Assembly (NCBI GenBank): GCA_051530055.1
Contig: CM121343.1
Span: 2,790,001 to 2,854,000, forward strand
Direction of reading: 5' to 3'
DNA: 64,000 nt
Source: Neoechinorhynchus agilis
Taxonomy: Eukaryota > Acanthocephala
Part shown: positions 44,795-54,619 of the stretch, in pieces
Layout: each line of letters starts with the position of its first letter
Position numbering within the stretch: position 1 is the stretch's first letter
The notes under the pieces: model-generated
Told to the model about the DNA's origin: nothing
Databases searched by the model: none
Seen by the model: only the letters and a program-made list of their open reading frames with translations
Translations under genes and position numbers: made by a program

Positions 44795-45850
44795 TCGTTC
44801 CATTTGATCCTCCGTTTCGCGATAGCTTTCTTCACGTCCTCCACCTTCGCTGACCCCCGGACGGCATTATTTGGGATCACGTCTTGCCTGGTCACCCACA
44901 CATCCAGCTAATCATTTCGGCCTCCACTGCATTCGCTTGATGTGATTGGCAGAGGTGTTCCATGTCTCCGCCCATATTACATGGCTGGCATTATTGCCGT
45001 CCTTTCAAGACCAGAGGAACTTTGCTATCACATAAGATCCCAGTTAGGCTTTTCCAATTCACCCATCCGTTATTTATTCTCATTGCATACTTGAATTTGT
45101 CGGATTTCCTCAGCTGTGTCTCTTGAAGGAAAATGCTTTCTGTCTCTCCCTGGAATTTTTAGTCCTTGGCTTTCCAGAGTTTCCCTCCATTTCTCTAGGT
45201 CATTGTTGAGATCCTGGGAATGATCGCTGGAGAGGACGATGTTGTCACCGAAAAGGATGTTCCATGGCGGACCTTTAGTGTTCGGTTTGCTGATTTCATC
45301 AATAGTGACTACAAACAAATAAGGGCTAAAAACTGAACCTTGATGCAATCCCACGTTCACCGAGAAGCTATCCGTATAACCAACTGGCGTCCTTATATTC
45401 ACTTTGCTCTGCCTGTACATGTCCTGAATCGCTGTGATATAGGTTTTTGGGGCATAATTTTCTTCGTAGACAGTTCCATTACCAGTTTTCGTGGGACAGA
45501 GTCATAGGCTTTTTCGAAATCGATGAACATGCTGTGTATTTCTCTTCGTTTTTCACATCATTTCTTATATAACTGGCGCAACGCAAATACAGCTTCGGTA
45601 ATACTTCCACCAGGCATAAATCCTCTCTGCTCCTCTGATATGGACATTTCGCTCCAGCTTCATCGTGTGGCTTAACAATTTGATTCCTGGATGGATTGAA
45701 CAAGCTCTGACATCTCCTCTCTGTTTGTATATCAGTACCAATGTGCTCTGCATCCATTCGTACCGATATACAAAGAGAGGAGATGTCAGAGCTTGTTCAA
45801 AAAGAATATCCTCGAAAATTTTAAGATGATTAGAAGCATCCATATTTCCT
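44795..45850 (-). mobile_element. RTE-type LINE reverse transcriptase fragment
   Basis: Minus-strand frames read YKQRGDVRACS, HPGIKLLSHTMKLERN, then VGLHQGSVFSPYLFVVTIDE (motif B), WNILFGDNIVLSS where RTE elements have FADDIVL, DLEKWRETLESQGLKI, GILCDSKVPLVLKG, WMCG and SAKVEDVKKAIAKRRIKW. These are hallmarks of RTE-clade LINEs. The catalytic FADD is mutated and several frame breaks occur. Similarity to RTE ends at the KRRIKW motif, where it joins the inverted-repeat arm. Confidence 0.85.
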
Positions 45851-45934
45851 TTTACAATGGGTCAATTATACTTTAAACACGTCTATTTATTAAAACTTTT
45901 TTTTTACTTTTTTTTTATTTTTTGGGAAACTTGG

Positions 45935-46005
45935 AACTCTCCTTGCTGACTCAGTCGTCAGGATCGCAGTATCCTTGAGATTAAGTCTACCAGAAAAAAT
46001 CTACC
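45935..46005 (+). mobile_element. tiny restriction-endonuclease LINE fragment
   Basis: About 70 bp resemble the 32300-32370 segment (GGAACTCT..TTACTGAC, GGATCGCAGTATCCTT, AGACTA..TCT), encoding a TLLADSVVRIAVSLRL-like piece. An isolated scrap, shared wording too long to be chance. Confidence 0.55.
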
Positions 46006-46166
46006 GTTGAAGATTAGTGGCAGTCACTTTTAAAATTGTTGTGTATAAATCTTTTAATCAGTGATCTCTAATGTGTCCTAATCAGCTGCAAAAATATTCA
46101 TTAATATTGGCAAAATTCTTCTTATATAATAAAATTGTCGACTTGAGATAGATATAAAAACGGACA

Positions 46167-46469
46167 ATGATCGTATCGCGAGATGACTTTGAGGACGTTT
46201 GTTATGGAGCTGCCTTCAATCACTCTAAAAATTACAAACATTTTTGCCCATGCCACGACTTTGTTAGTGGAAAAAATATATTTTTTATTCAAAAGCAAAC
46301 GGTTGAAGTAATCCCAATGTACACATTTCCTTGTCGAGCATCAGAGTTAATCTTGGGATTAATCGGATGCATTCAAAATATAGCTTTTTTGCTTGCTATA
46401 TTGGAAATAAATTATTTATTGATTCACAAAGAACACTTCCATCACAAAAAATGTGGCCAAAGGAAATAA
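46167..46469 (+). CDS. hypothetical small protein with one membrane-like segment
   Basis: 100 codons from an ATG; contains a hydrophobic stretch (LILGLIGCIQNIAFLLAILE) and several cysteines and histidines. No family recognised and no flanking exons identified; could be chance. Confidence 0.2.
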   Translation: MIVSRDDFEDVCYGAAFNHSKNYKHFCPCHDFVSGKNIFFIQKQTVEVIPMYTFPCRASELILGLIGCIQNIAFLLAILEINYLLIHKEHFHHKKCGQRK

Positions 46470-47055
46470 ACATTTCCAAAATTGCGATACGATACAACTT
46501 TTGCTTGTCAACACTTGAGATTATTTCAGATTCCAACTGAGAGAATATTTTAGAGGAATGAGGTCAAAGTATTACCACTACCGATGATTTGCTGTGTTAA
46601 AATCGTTCGGAAAACAATGGGAAATGAGAATCTTACTCAAGAAATACAAATGGCGATTAATTACACCAAAATCGACAATTGACTCTGGTTGCAGGGGACG
46701 ATTATACTTTGAACAAAGACAACATCATCGTTCGAATATTATTTTAACCTTTGATCGATTGAGCGGTTACTTTTAAAGGATTTTAAAGATGAACGCAGTG
46801 ATTGGCCACAGATTTGAGATATCAGCTGTAAAATACGTATTAAGGAATAACGTCTACGAGAATATCAGAGCTGGTATTAAAGAAATGTTATTTATGTCTT
46901 TACCCAGGAAAAAAAATTTCTAATCGTATACCCTGAACCTGCTCACTTATCGACTTTTCGGTTTTAAAGAGCTTTTTAATCAGAGATTTGTGACTTGTGG
47001 TTATGCTCGAAGTAAACTGGAAAGGATTACGGAGATTGTTTGAAGATTGAATTAT

Positions 47056-47242
47056 TCGCATTGGTTGTTTTCTGGCGTAGAAATTAAAATGATTTTATTT
47101 TTAAAATCCGATATTTCGGCACAATTTTGTGCCTTTATTATGGTTGTTAAGGTGTTTTATTCGCACTCACAATATTGTGCCGAAGTATCGGATTTTAAAA
47201 ATAAAAGTATTTCAATTTCTACGCCAGAAAACAACCATTACG
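47056..47242. repeat. foldback element, family C, with perfect stem-II-like hairpin
   Basis: Arms GGTTGTTTTCTGGCGTAGAA / TTCTACGCCAGAAAACAACC are reverse complements, and the palindrome extends inward to AAAATCCGATATTTCGGCAC. On the minus strand the left half reads ATAATAAA, then a perfect hairpin GGCACAAAATTGTGCC (47133-47118), then GAAATATCGG. ATAATAAA stands where a hammerhead has CTGATGAA. The right half repeats the 3' side (TTGTGCCGAAGTATCGG). A 90-codon ORF through it is probably fortuitous. Confidence 0.8.
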
Positions 47243-47749
47243 AAGCTTATTTTGAACAATTACGTGAACAATTAGATATTGAACCACATGGAGATTTGAA
47301 GTTCCTTAGCCAACGATAGTGAAGAAAATGAAAAACAACTTGAAGAAGTAATTTGAAAATTATTACGTTTCACTGAAGTCTAAAATCAATTATTGAGCAC
47401 TGTGAAGTGTTCATAGCAATCACTATTGACGGTATGGAGGTTTATGTCGTTCTCCAATTTAATGGCAAAGTCCAACAAAAATTTTAAGCCCATTAACTTT
47501 GTGTCACTACTTGAACATTTACGACCGGAGCCCACGTTTAAATTTCATAAACGCGACTCTAAAAATGCCGGTAAATATGATTTAGTTTCTCAATAAATCG
47601 TGTATTTCAATGTACGTTCGCAATATGCTGCCTACATAAAACGTTATTTATTTTATTAATCCTTACAGTCAGACATACGCATGGTTATGTTCTTCAGATT
47701 GATTTGATTGGTCTTTACGACATCTTCTTTTTTGGCCTTTCGGCTATAT

Positions 47750-47950
47750 TCCTTTGGGGGAATTTCGGCTAACTCACACAGATCGGAGGCGCTCAGCCTC
47801 ACTCGAAGGGACAGGGCCAACCCTCCTTTTGGGGCCGATGGGCCATCTCAAACCTGACCCCCACCCTTCCAGCAGCCTCGCACACCCGTGGAACCCAGCG
47901 AGCGCATTATGAACGCGCACATCATACGGCCACTAGGCCCCACAAAACGT
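47750..47950. other. GC-rich block of unknown origin
   Basis: Positions 47765-47945 are strikingly richer in G and C than the AT-rich surroundings. No long ORF and no tRNA or rRNA pattern was recognised. A possible minus-strand frame reads LAEIPPKEYSRKAKKRR, reminiscent of transposon-derived proteins, but this is weak. Confidence 0.35.
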
Positions 47951-48100
47951 ATAACACCGCAATACACCTTTATACTGCTACAAAATTGTTCAAATATTAT
48001 ACTCCGCATCGAATAAAAGTTGTAAAGTCGATGTTTTATTTATTACCGAAGTAAGCCGGAACTAGCGTAAGATGCTTTCAAAATTTCGAATAGATTACTG

Positions 48101-50386
48101 CTGGTGTCCATCTTGATTTCAATTGCACTAGAAACTGAAAGTCCGTTTATCGATCTGGGAGTGAAATTTGAAGCTGAGAAATATCTATTTTGTTTGGCAA
48201 GTTTATTGCGGCGTGGTGGATATAGAATACGTTTTTTTGGTTATGTAAGTAAACGCAAACAAAAATTTGTGATTCATGAGCATTCTCTAGGTTCCACAGT
48301 TTGACATTTTTCACATTAGAATTTATACCAACGATTTACCACCGATTAAACGGCTCTCAAAAAGATCGGTGAGGACTGTATCGGATGTTCTCAACGTTTG
48401 TTCCATTAACCACAGCCATGTTCACATTTTTGAACCTCTTATAAGAAGTAAACGCGGTCCACACGCTGATAAGCCCCTCGGGTTGCCATGTGAAGGAGCA
48501 CTTTCCATTCAAAGAACATTTGACCTCAATATTCCTGAGAAAATCGATCGACATTCACGCTTTGCTGCTATGGATCAACATAACGTTTCGTTCAATGACC
48601 CACTGTTCAAGTGGGAGTGGTTTTGTGTAAGTATTGAGGATTTATTAGACAGCTAAATATAGTGATTATAGTCTAAAATTGAAGATGGTGGTTCAAATGT
48701 GATAGATGGCTGGAAAAGAGGATTTTCTGGGCGTGGAGTATCCATCTGCATAATCGATGATGGACTCGATCATAAACATGATGATCTATCCAGTAGATAT
48801 GTATGAATATAGTATCGCCGCTTAGATCTTTTAAATTTCAATGTAGCGACCAGACCTAAGCTTTGACTTCAATGATCCAGATGATCCACTTCATGATCCC
48901 ATGCCGTCCACTTTTGATGGAGTGAACAGGTTAGCAATCCATTTGGAAAATACTTAGCTTTTTACTATAAAAGAGTTTCAGTCACGGCACTAGGTGCGCT
49001 GGACTGGCTGTTGCTGAAGCGAACAATGGTGTATGTGGTGTTGGAGTTGCCTACCGAGCGGACATAGCAGGTTTGAAGTTCGTCTTCTCCATCTCGGATT
49101 ACTGGTATAGCACAATATTTAGGACACCGTATTTTAGACGGCGTGATAACTGGAATGACTGAAGGAAAGTCATTCGACTATAAGAATGAAGATACGTTTA
49201 TAAAAAGTTTATCTTGGGGTCCTAATGATGACGGGAAAAGTATGGAAAGGCCTGGTATATTGGCAAGTCATGCCTTAGCGACCGGCGTTCGTCTTGGACG
49301 CAATGGTCGCGGAACCATTTTTGTTTGGGCGTCCGGAAATGGCGGATACCTGCACGATCATTGCGGAGCGGACGCATATGTCAGCAATCAGAATGTTCTT
49401 GCTATCGGCTCAGTAAATCGGGACGGGCAATTGCCTTATTTTACGGAATATTGTCCTTCTGTCTTGGCCGTCGTTCCTAGTGGAGGAATGTCGTGCAATA
49501 TGACTTCGATAGAGGTATGTTCCGCAAGGTGATTGTAATCAATTTTGATTTGTAGCCGTTTAGAATGCGATATTAGGGTGTGTTACAACCGATGTTAACA
49601 ATAAATGTTCAATGGACTTCATCGGAACATCAGCGTCGGCTCCACTAGCTGCTGGTATCATTGCACTTGTTATTGAAGCCAATCCAAATTTGACCCATAG
49701 AGATGTGATGCATATAATAACTCGAACTTCGCAAGCTCCTCGCTACAGAGCCGATGAAACTTGGAAGATCAATGGGGCAGGTTTTCTTGTTAGCGACTTG
49801 TACGGATTCGGGGTGATGGACGCAGGTAGAATGATTGATGAGGCACTGAGGTGGAATAACACGGAACCTAGAGCATACTGTGATATTGGCCATGTCGAAC
49901 ATAATAAGGATGGGCTTTTGATCCCTGGTAAAACGTTTGTTTCAACAATTTTGTTCAATCCGGATGCATCGAGTGAAATCCAAGTTGGCGCAATTGAACA
50001 TACTGTCGCTTATTGACTCACAATCTCAAAATGATTTCCGATGCTGAGATCGTGTGTTGTACGTAACTCTTCAGTACCCTTGGCGTGGTGATATAAAAAT
50101 CATGCTAATGTCACCCAGTGGAACGGTCTCAACCTTACTAGACTACCGGCCGCTGGATGACAGCAAAGAAGAGATCCCATTTTTTCCATTCATGACAACT
50201 CACTGCTGGGGAGAAAGTCCGTTGGGTGAGTGGAAGCTCTCAGTCATACCCAAAAACAATACTAACTCGTCTTGGTTTGGCCACTTTAAATCGTTTGGAA
50301 TTAGAGTTTATGGAACCCAAACCTCAAAGATATTTACAAAACGCCAGTCGTTTTCCATTCGATCATCGTTTTTACCTATGACTTGA
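48101..50386 (+). CDS. furin/Kex2-type proprotein convertase (subtilisin family S8B)
   Basis: Exons seen: first exon ending 48244, 48291-48626, 48672-48800, 48847-48929, 48982-49070, 49123-49514, 49564-50016 and a last exon to 50386; introns 45-52 bp. The prodomain (RRGGYRIRFFGY, then KRLSKR cleavage-like site) precedes FNDPLFKWEW. The catalytic domain has Asp in CIIDDGLDH, His in NSHGTRCAG, oxyanion Asn in VWASGNGG and Ser in GTSASAPLAAG. A P-domain follows (GAIEHT; YPWRGDIKIMLMSPSGT; HCWGESPLGEWKL). Such enzymes cut secretory precursors after dibasic sites. All triad residues are present. Odd points: no ATG or signal peptide could be tied to the first exon, and the two P-domain parts (before 50016 and after about 50054) do not join in frame by a canonical intron. 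No C-terminal membrane anchor is visible. Confidence 0.88.
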
Positions 50387-51575
50387 ACTGTCATGTAGAC
50401 ATTTTATGCAAACAATAGTTAATTTTTGAGCTTGTAATTGGGTTTTTGAGTGTGCGGGGTCGTCGAAGCAACCCTGAGCACTAGCAGGAGTCTATTAATT
50501 TATTGGACTGCTGAGCGGTTCATTAGATCATTAAAAACCAATTCGCTTCATTCCATGATGAAATCTATACATGTATTAAAGAATATATCTTTTAAATCGA
50601 TGCATCAAGTTTGTCTCTTATACTCGTGTTGATCTTGTGCTACTTTTTAGTTGAGTATTTCGACCATTCTAACGACGTAACCTCTGGACCATTTCGCCAC
50701 TTTTCGGCGATCATGATGCAATGTATGAACACTAAAGCTGTTTGAAGATTGAAGTATTCATGCTGTTATATGGCGGAAATTTTAAAAGAATTGATTAAAT
50801 CCAATATTTCAGAGCCACAATCTTGTACATCTTTGAAGTGTTTTTATTCGCAAACAACCTTGATAAACGTGTACAAGATTGTGATCGGTTTTAATAGAAT
50901 TCCATTAATTTTCCGCCATAAACCAGCACGAATATTAAAGCATTTAGTAAACTCAAATCCGTGATTTCTGATTCATCCACTAATTGTCAAAACGAAAAAC
51001 CGATGCGGTTATTAACTCTGATGGTTGATTCAAGAGAGAAAGTTTAAAACGTCGGCAATATTTAGCCCCGTGGAGGTCTTGTGACCAACAATACAGCCGA
51101 AATTGTTTTAAAACTTCACATTACACGGTAGTTGGTGTCTTAAGATGGCTTTATGATCTATAAAAGTCAAGTGTGATTATAGTGGATCAGGTATTCGTTT
51201 CTTGGAAAAGAGTATGGAAAACTCGATCATTTGTTGTCGAGTGGTTCCTCTGGCGTTGCAAATGCTATTGACACGAGCATGTCTAAAGAACCGTGGCGTT
51301 TCGCTTCGAGTTAGTTTCACTATAAGCATACACTCCTAATCGATAGAGTTTCTTGGTGGTAGTCGCACAGTTTCCCAAATGAGTCATGTAGACATTTAGT
51401 AGAGCGAGGTGTGCCCTCGTCGGCGCCCTGTGCATTATATGCCTCTAGTCTTCTCGCTAATTTGGGCGTGTACTCATGGTTGCGAATCTTTGAATGAATA
51501 CGCCTGCACAGGGTCAACCAACGATTGCTTCCCTTGTCTTAAAGCATCCAGTCTCATTCAAGCATCGACTCTAAG
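50387..51575. other. convertase 3' flank and gene-free region
   Basis: Apart from the foldback at 50741-50945, no gene is supported. ORFs at 51320-51517 (minus) and 51409-51780 (plus) overlap the start of the serine-rich gene and look like other-frame shadows. Confidence 0.45.
50741..50945. repeat. foldback element, family C, copy 2
   Basis: Left arm TTCATGCTGTTATATGGCGG...AATCCAATATTTCAGAGCCACAATCTTGTAC pairs with right arm GTACAAGATTGTG...CGCCATAAACCAGCACGAAT. The middle has CCTTGATAAACGTGTACAAG, parallel to the 59.5-kb copy. The GAAAT box is deleted in the right arm. Confidence 0.7.
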
Positions 51576-52531
51576 ATGTATCCCGCACCCCCTCCAACGC
51601 TCAAGCCTCACGGTGCAAATAGTCGCAGGGCTATCAGCACCACCACCACCAACACCAGCAGCAGCAGCAGCGGCGCCGCTTCCAGTGCTAGTACGTCCAG
51701 CTCTGGCTCAAGTCCGTCGTCAACGTTGGAATCGAACAATTCATCCAGGTCTGGATCTTTGTACCGCCATCAATCAATGAAAAATCCTCTTTAGTCATCG
51801 AAAAAAACGAGAAGTCGTTAGGAAGAAAAACTCATATGAAGGAGACAATGGGTACGTACAAATGTGATTTATTTGCTAACTTAAACAATCGTCATTCATC
51901 TATCAGACCGTTGAAAAGGTCTGGAACTCTTCAATCGTCTTCTTCATCGGAATCACTCGGCTCCTATGAGTACTGCGGACGACTTGTTGTCGTGAAACGA
52001 AAACCGCCTATTTTATTCGAGACCGACCGGTTCAGTCGATACGGCGACTACTCGCATTATATAAGCAACGGATCGTCTATTTTATCAAGGTCGAGATCAC
52101 ATAGCTTTTCAGCCCCTTCCTATGGACGTCATTCAAAAGTATGTGGCAATGGAGCTTATTATGATACCGGAGATATTGAGGACTATTGCTCGACCAGCCG
52201 GTCCGGTGTTATTAGAAATTACAATGACTATGAAGGCGACGTGAGGTTATTAGGACACCGAGACAAACCAATTCGTGGGGAGTTAGTGTACGATTCGGGG
52301 TATTATCGTGTCACCGACCCTGAATACCGCTCACCTCGATTGAACGATATTCTTGAGGTCAAGGAAAGCAAATGGAGCAGTCAACGTGCCACATCTAGAT
52401 ACTTAAGTGATGACTACGACGTAAGCTTTTCGCTATTATAACTTCATCCCTAATTTTTGAACATTTAGGAAGGTCCTGGGTACTTTGAGCGGGAATTATC
52501 GAGGAGCCTTAGATCGAGTTTTGCTTGCTAA
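51576..52531 (+). CDS. serine-rich orphan protein (268 aa, four exons)
   Basis: Exons 51576-51748, 51795-51851, 51907-52420 and 52469-52531 join to a continuous 269-codon frame (stop included); introns 46, 55 and 48 bp, all GT-AG. The product begins MYPAPPPTLKPHG, has a Ser/Thr/Gly run, a dibasic patch (HRKKREVVRKKNSYE), then a Ser/Tyr/Arg-rich region (SRSRSHSFSAPSYG, YDTGDIEDYCS, YLSDDYD) and ends SRSLRSSFAC. No domain, signal peptide or membrane helix is recognised; it looks intrinsically disordered with many potential phosphorylation sites. A serine-rich tail ending in Cys could be lipidated, but the CaaX pattern is absent. The consistent splicing makes it a real gene in my view. Confidence 0.65.
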
Positions 52532-52557
52532 ACCTTATCTTGCATATCTAAGCATCC

Positions 52558-52563
52558 AATAAA
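52558..52563 (+). terminator. polyadenylation signal of the serine-rich gene
   Basis: AATAAA starts 27 bp after the stop codon at 52529-52531. A compact 3' end fits the small gene sizes here. Confidence 0.55.
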
Positions 52564-52699
52564 AGCAGGAACTCTAAATGTGCTCAAACGGATTACTCGC
52601 TTTCATCGGGTTGTCAATTTTGACCAAAGTGCTTCTTGCTGAATAAAAGTAGATTTTAGAGGGCGGATTTCGAACTCCGTCAATTTATAGTAAGCAATT

Positions 52700-54300
52700 C
52701 TCTGATTCAATTTGAATAATGCTTTTTGTGGCGTAAAAATTAAAGGAATTCATTAAATCCGATATTTGAGAGCTGCAATCATGTACGTCTGCCGAAATAT
52801 TGGATTTAATAGAATTCAATTAATTTTTCTGCCATAAACAAGCATGAATAGTTCAATCGTCCACCCATTTGAATAATGCATGTTTATGGCGTAAAATATC
52901 AAGGAATTCATTAAATAGCGCAAAATAGTGCCGAAATATCGGATTTAATTAATTCTTTTATTGCACTCGATGGTGTAGACACCCGAGAGGGATCACTCAA
53001 AAAGATCTCACACATTTAAAAAAGTACAAGCAATTGAATTGATAATGAGTGATTCAATCAGTCGAAATATATTCTTGTTTAATGATCGCCCTCGGGTGTC
53101 TACAAGCGACCTAAATATTGGATTTAACAATTTCCTTTAATTTTTCCACCTTCACCCATTCGAATAATGCTTGTTTATGGCGAAAAAATTAAACGAATTC
53201 TATTGAATCCGATATTTCAGAGCTGCAATCTTGTACGTCTTTGCCGAAATATTGGATTTAATAGAATTCCTTTAATTTTTCTGCCATAAACAAGCAAGAA
53301 TAGTTCAATCTCCCTCCACCATTTGAATAATGTTTGTTTATGGCATAAAAATTTGATTAATTTTGGTTAAATCCGTTATTTCAGAGCTACAATCTTGTAC
53401 GTCTTTGCCGAAATATTGGATTTAATAGAATATTTTTGAAATTTCCGCCATAAAAGTATGAATAGTTAAATTTCCCCCCATTTGAATAATGTTTGTTTAT
53501 GGCGTAAAAATTAAACGAATTCTATTGAATCCGATATTTCAGAGCTACAATCTTGTACGTCTTTGCCGAAATATTGGATTTAATAGAATTCCTTTAATTT
53601 TTCTGCCATAAACAAGCCTGAATAGTTCAATCTCCCCCCCCATTTTAATAATGTTTGTTTATGGCGTAAAAATTTAATTAATTTTGGTTAAATCCGTTAT
53701 TTCAGAGCTACAATCTTGTACGTCTTTGCCGAAATATTGGATTTAATAGAATATTTTTAAAATTTCCGGCATAAAAGTATGAATAGTTAAATCTTCCACC
53801 CATTTGAATAATATTTGTCTATGGCGTAAAAATTAAATTAATTTTGGTTAAATCCGAGATTAATTTACAACGTTTATAAAGACGTACAAGATTGTGGCTC
53901 TGAAATATTGGATTTAACCAAAATTCCTTTAATTTTTCCGCCATAAACAAGCATGAATAGTTCAATCCCCCCCCATTTGAATAATGCTTGTTTATGGCGT
54001 AAAATTAAACGAATTCTATTGAATCCGATATTTCAGAGCTACAATCTTGTACGTCTTTGCCGAAATATTGGATTTAATAGAATTCCTTTAATTTTTCTGC
54101 CATAAACAAGCATGAATAGTTTAATCTCCCCTCCCCCATTTGAATAATGTTTGTTTATGGCGTAAAAATTAAACGAATTCTATTGAATCCGATATTTCAG
54201 AGCTACAATCTTGTACGTCTTTGCCGAAATATTGGATTTAATTGAATTCCTTTAATTTTTCTGTCATAAACAAGCATGAATAGTTCAATCTCCCCCCCAT
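52700..54300. repeat. satellite of about 160-bp palindromic units (family C)
   Basis: TTTGAATAATG..TGTTTATGGCG recurs about every 160 bp (near 52711, 52862, 53158, 53322, 53480, 53640, 53800, 53975 and 54138). Each unit is itself a palindrome: GTTTATGGCGTAAAAATTAA and its complement TTAATTTTTCTGCCATAAAC enclose CCGATATTTCAGAGC...GCCGAAATATTGG. Units are separated by runs of C. The inner motif is that of foldback C (ACAAGATTGT next to GAAATAT), so this is a tandem amplification of a foldback. One unit is interrupted by a small insertion at 52971-53103. Confidence 0.88.
52971..53103. mobile_element. small inverted-repeat insertion (MITE-like) in the satellite
   Basis: A 133-bp segment bounded by TGTAGACACCCGAG and CTCGGGTGTCTACA, 14-bp perfect terminal inverted repeats, interrupts the satellite. 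Internal sequence is AT-rich and non-coding; AATCAGTCGAAATATATT inside it also occurs at 7088-7105. No convincing target-site duplication is visible. Confidence 0.6.
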
Positions 54301-54619
54301 TTGAATACTGCAAGCTACAAAAAGTGTTAATAGACAATGAACGGTTCAAACTCGGTTGTATTCAGTCGGACAAAAACGTTTCCTCCACCCTCGTCACTCT
54401 GCATAAAAGTCTGCCATTACTTGTGTGCGTGCTCTCTAATCACAGTCAGCGAATTCTGCACTGCCTGTGCGAATGATGGAAGTCGGAATAATCATCGGGT
54501 TCCCCGTATTCTGGTTGCGTAAAGGGGGTTTTGCGTACCTCTGGCAACAGATGATATTCCTACTCTCAAAATGTTCAACGCCCGCGTTTTAAGTAGTAAA
54601 AATTTTGTGGTTGTTAGAG

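Larger units (their letters stand above)
41560..44850. repeat. right arm of the large inverted repeat
   Basis: Reverse complement of 34386-37735. From left to right it holds the LINE leader and upstream flank (41560-42130), the segment with VPVVTRELNVQENKF and RLKLLSIGQRTARNV (42116-42376), the signal-like ORF (42618-42947), the membrane-protein ORF (43552-43998) and the RTE tail. Unlike the left arm, it continues into the rest of the RTE LINE. Confidence 0.88.
46006..48070. other. mostly gene-free, with one possible small ORF
   Basis: Holds the ORF at 46167-46469, the foldback at 47056-47242 and a GC-rich block near 47750-47950. Nothing else supported. Confidence 0.5.

Noticed and set aside
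47047-47319. 90-codon ORF
   Set aside because: It runs straight through a palindromic repeat; the open frame is a by-product of the repeat sequence.
52700-54300. CRISPR-like array
   Set aside because: Units are near-identical throughout, palindromic, separated by poly-C and not by unique spacers, and the DNA is from an animal.
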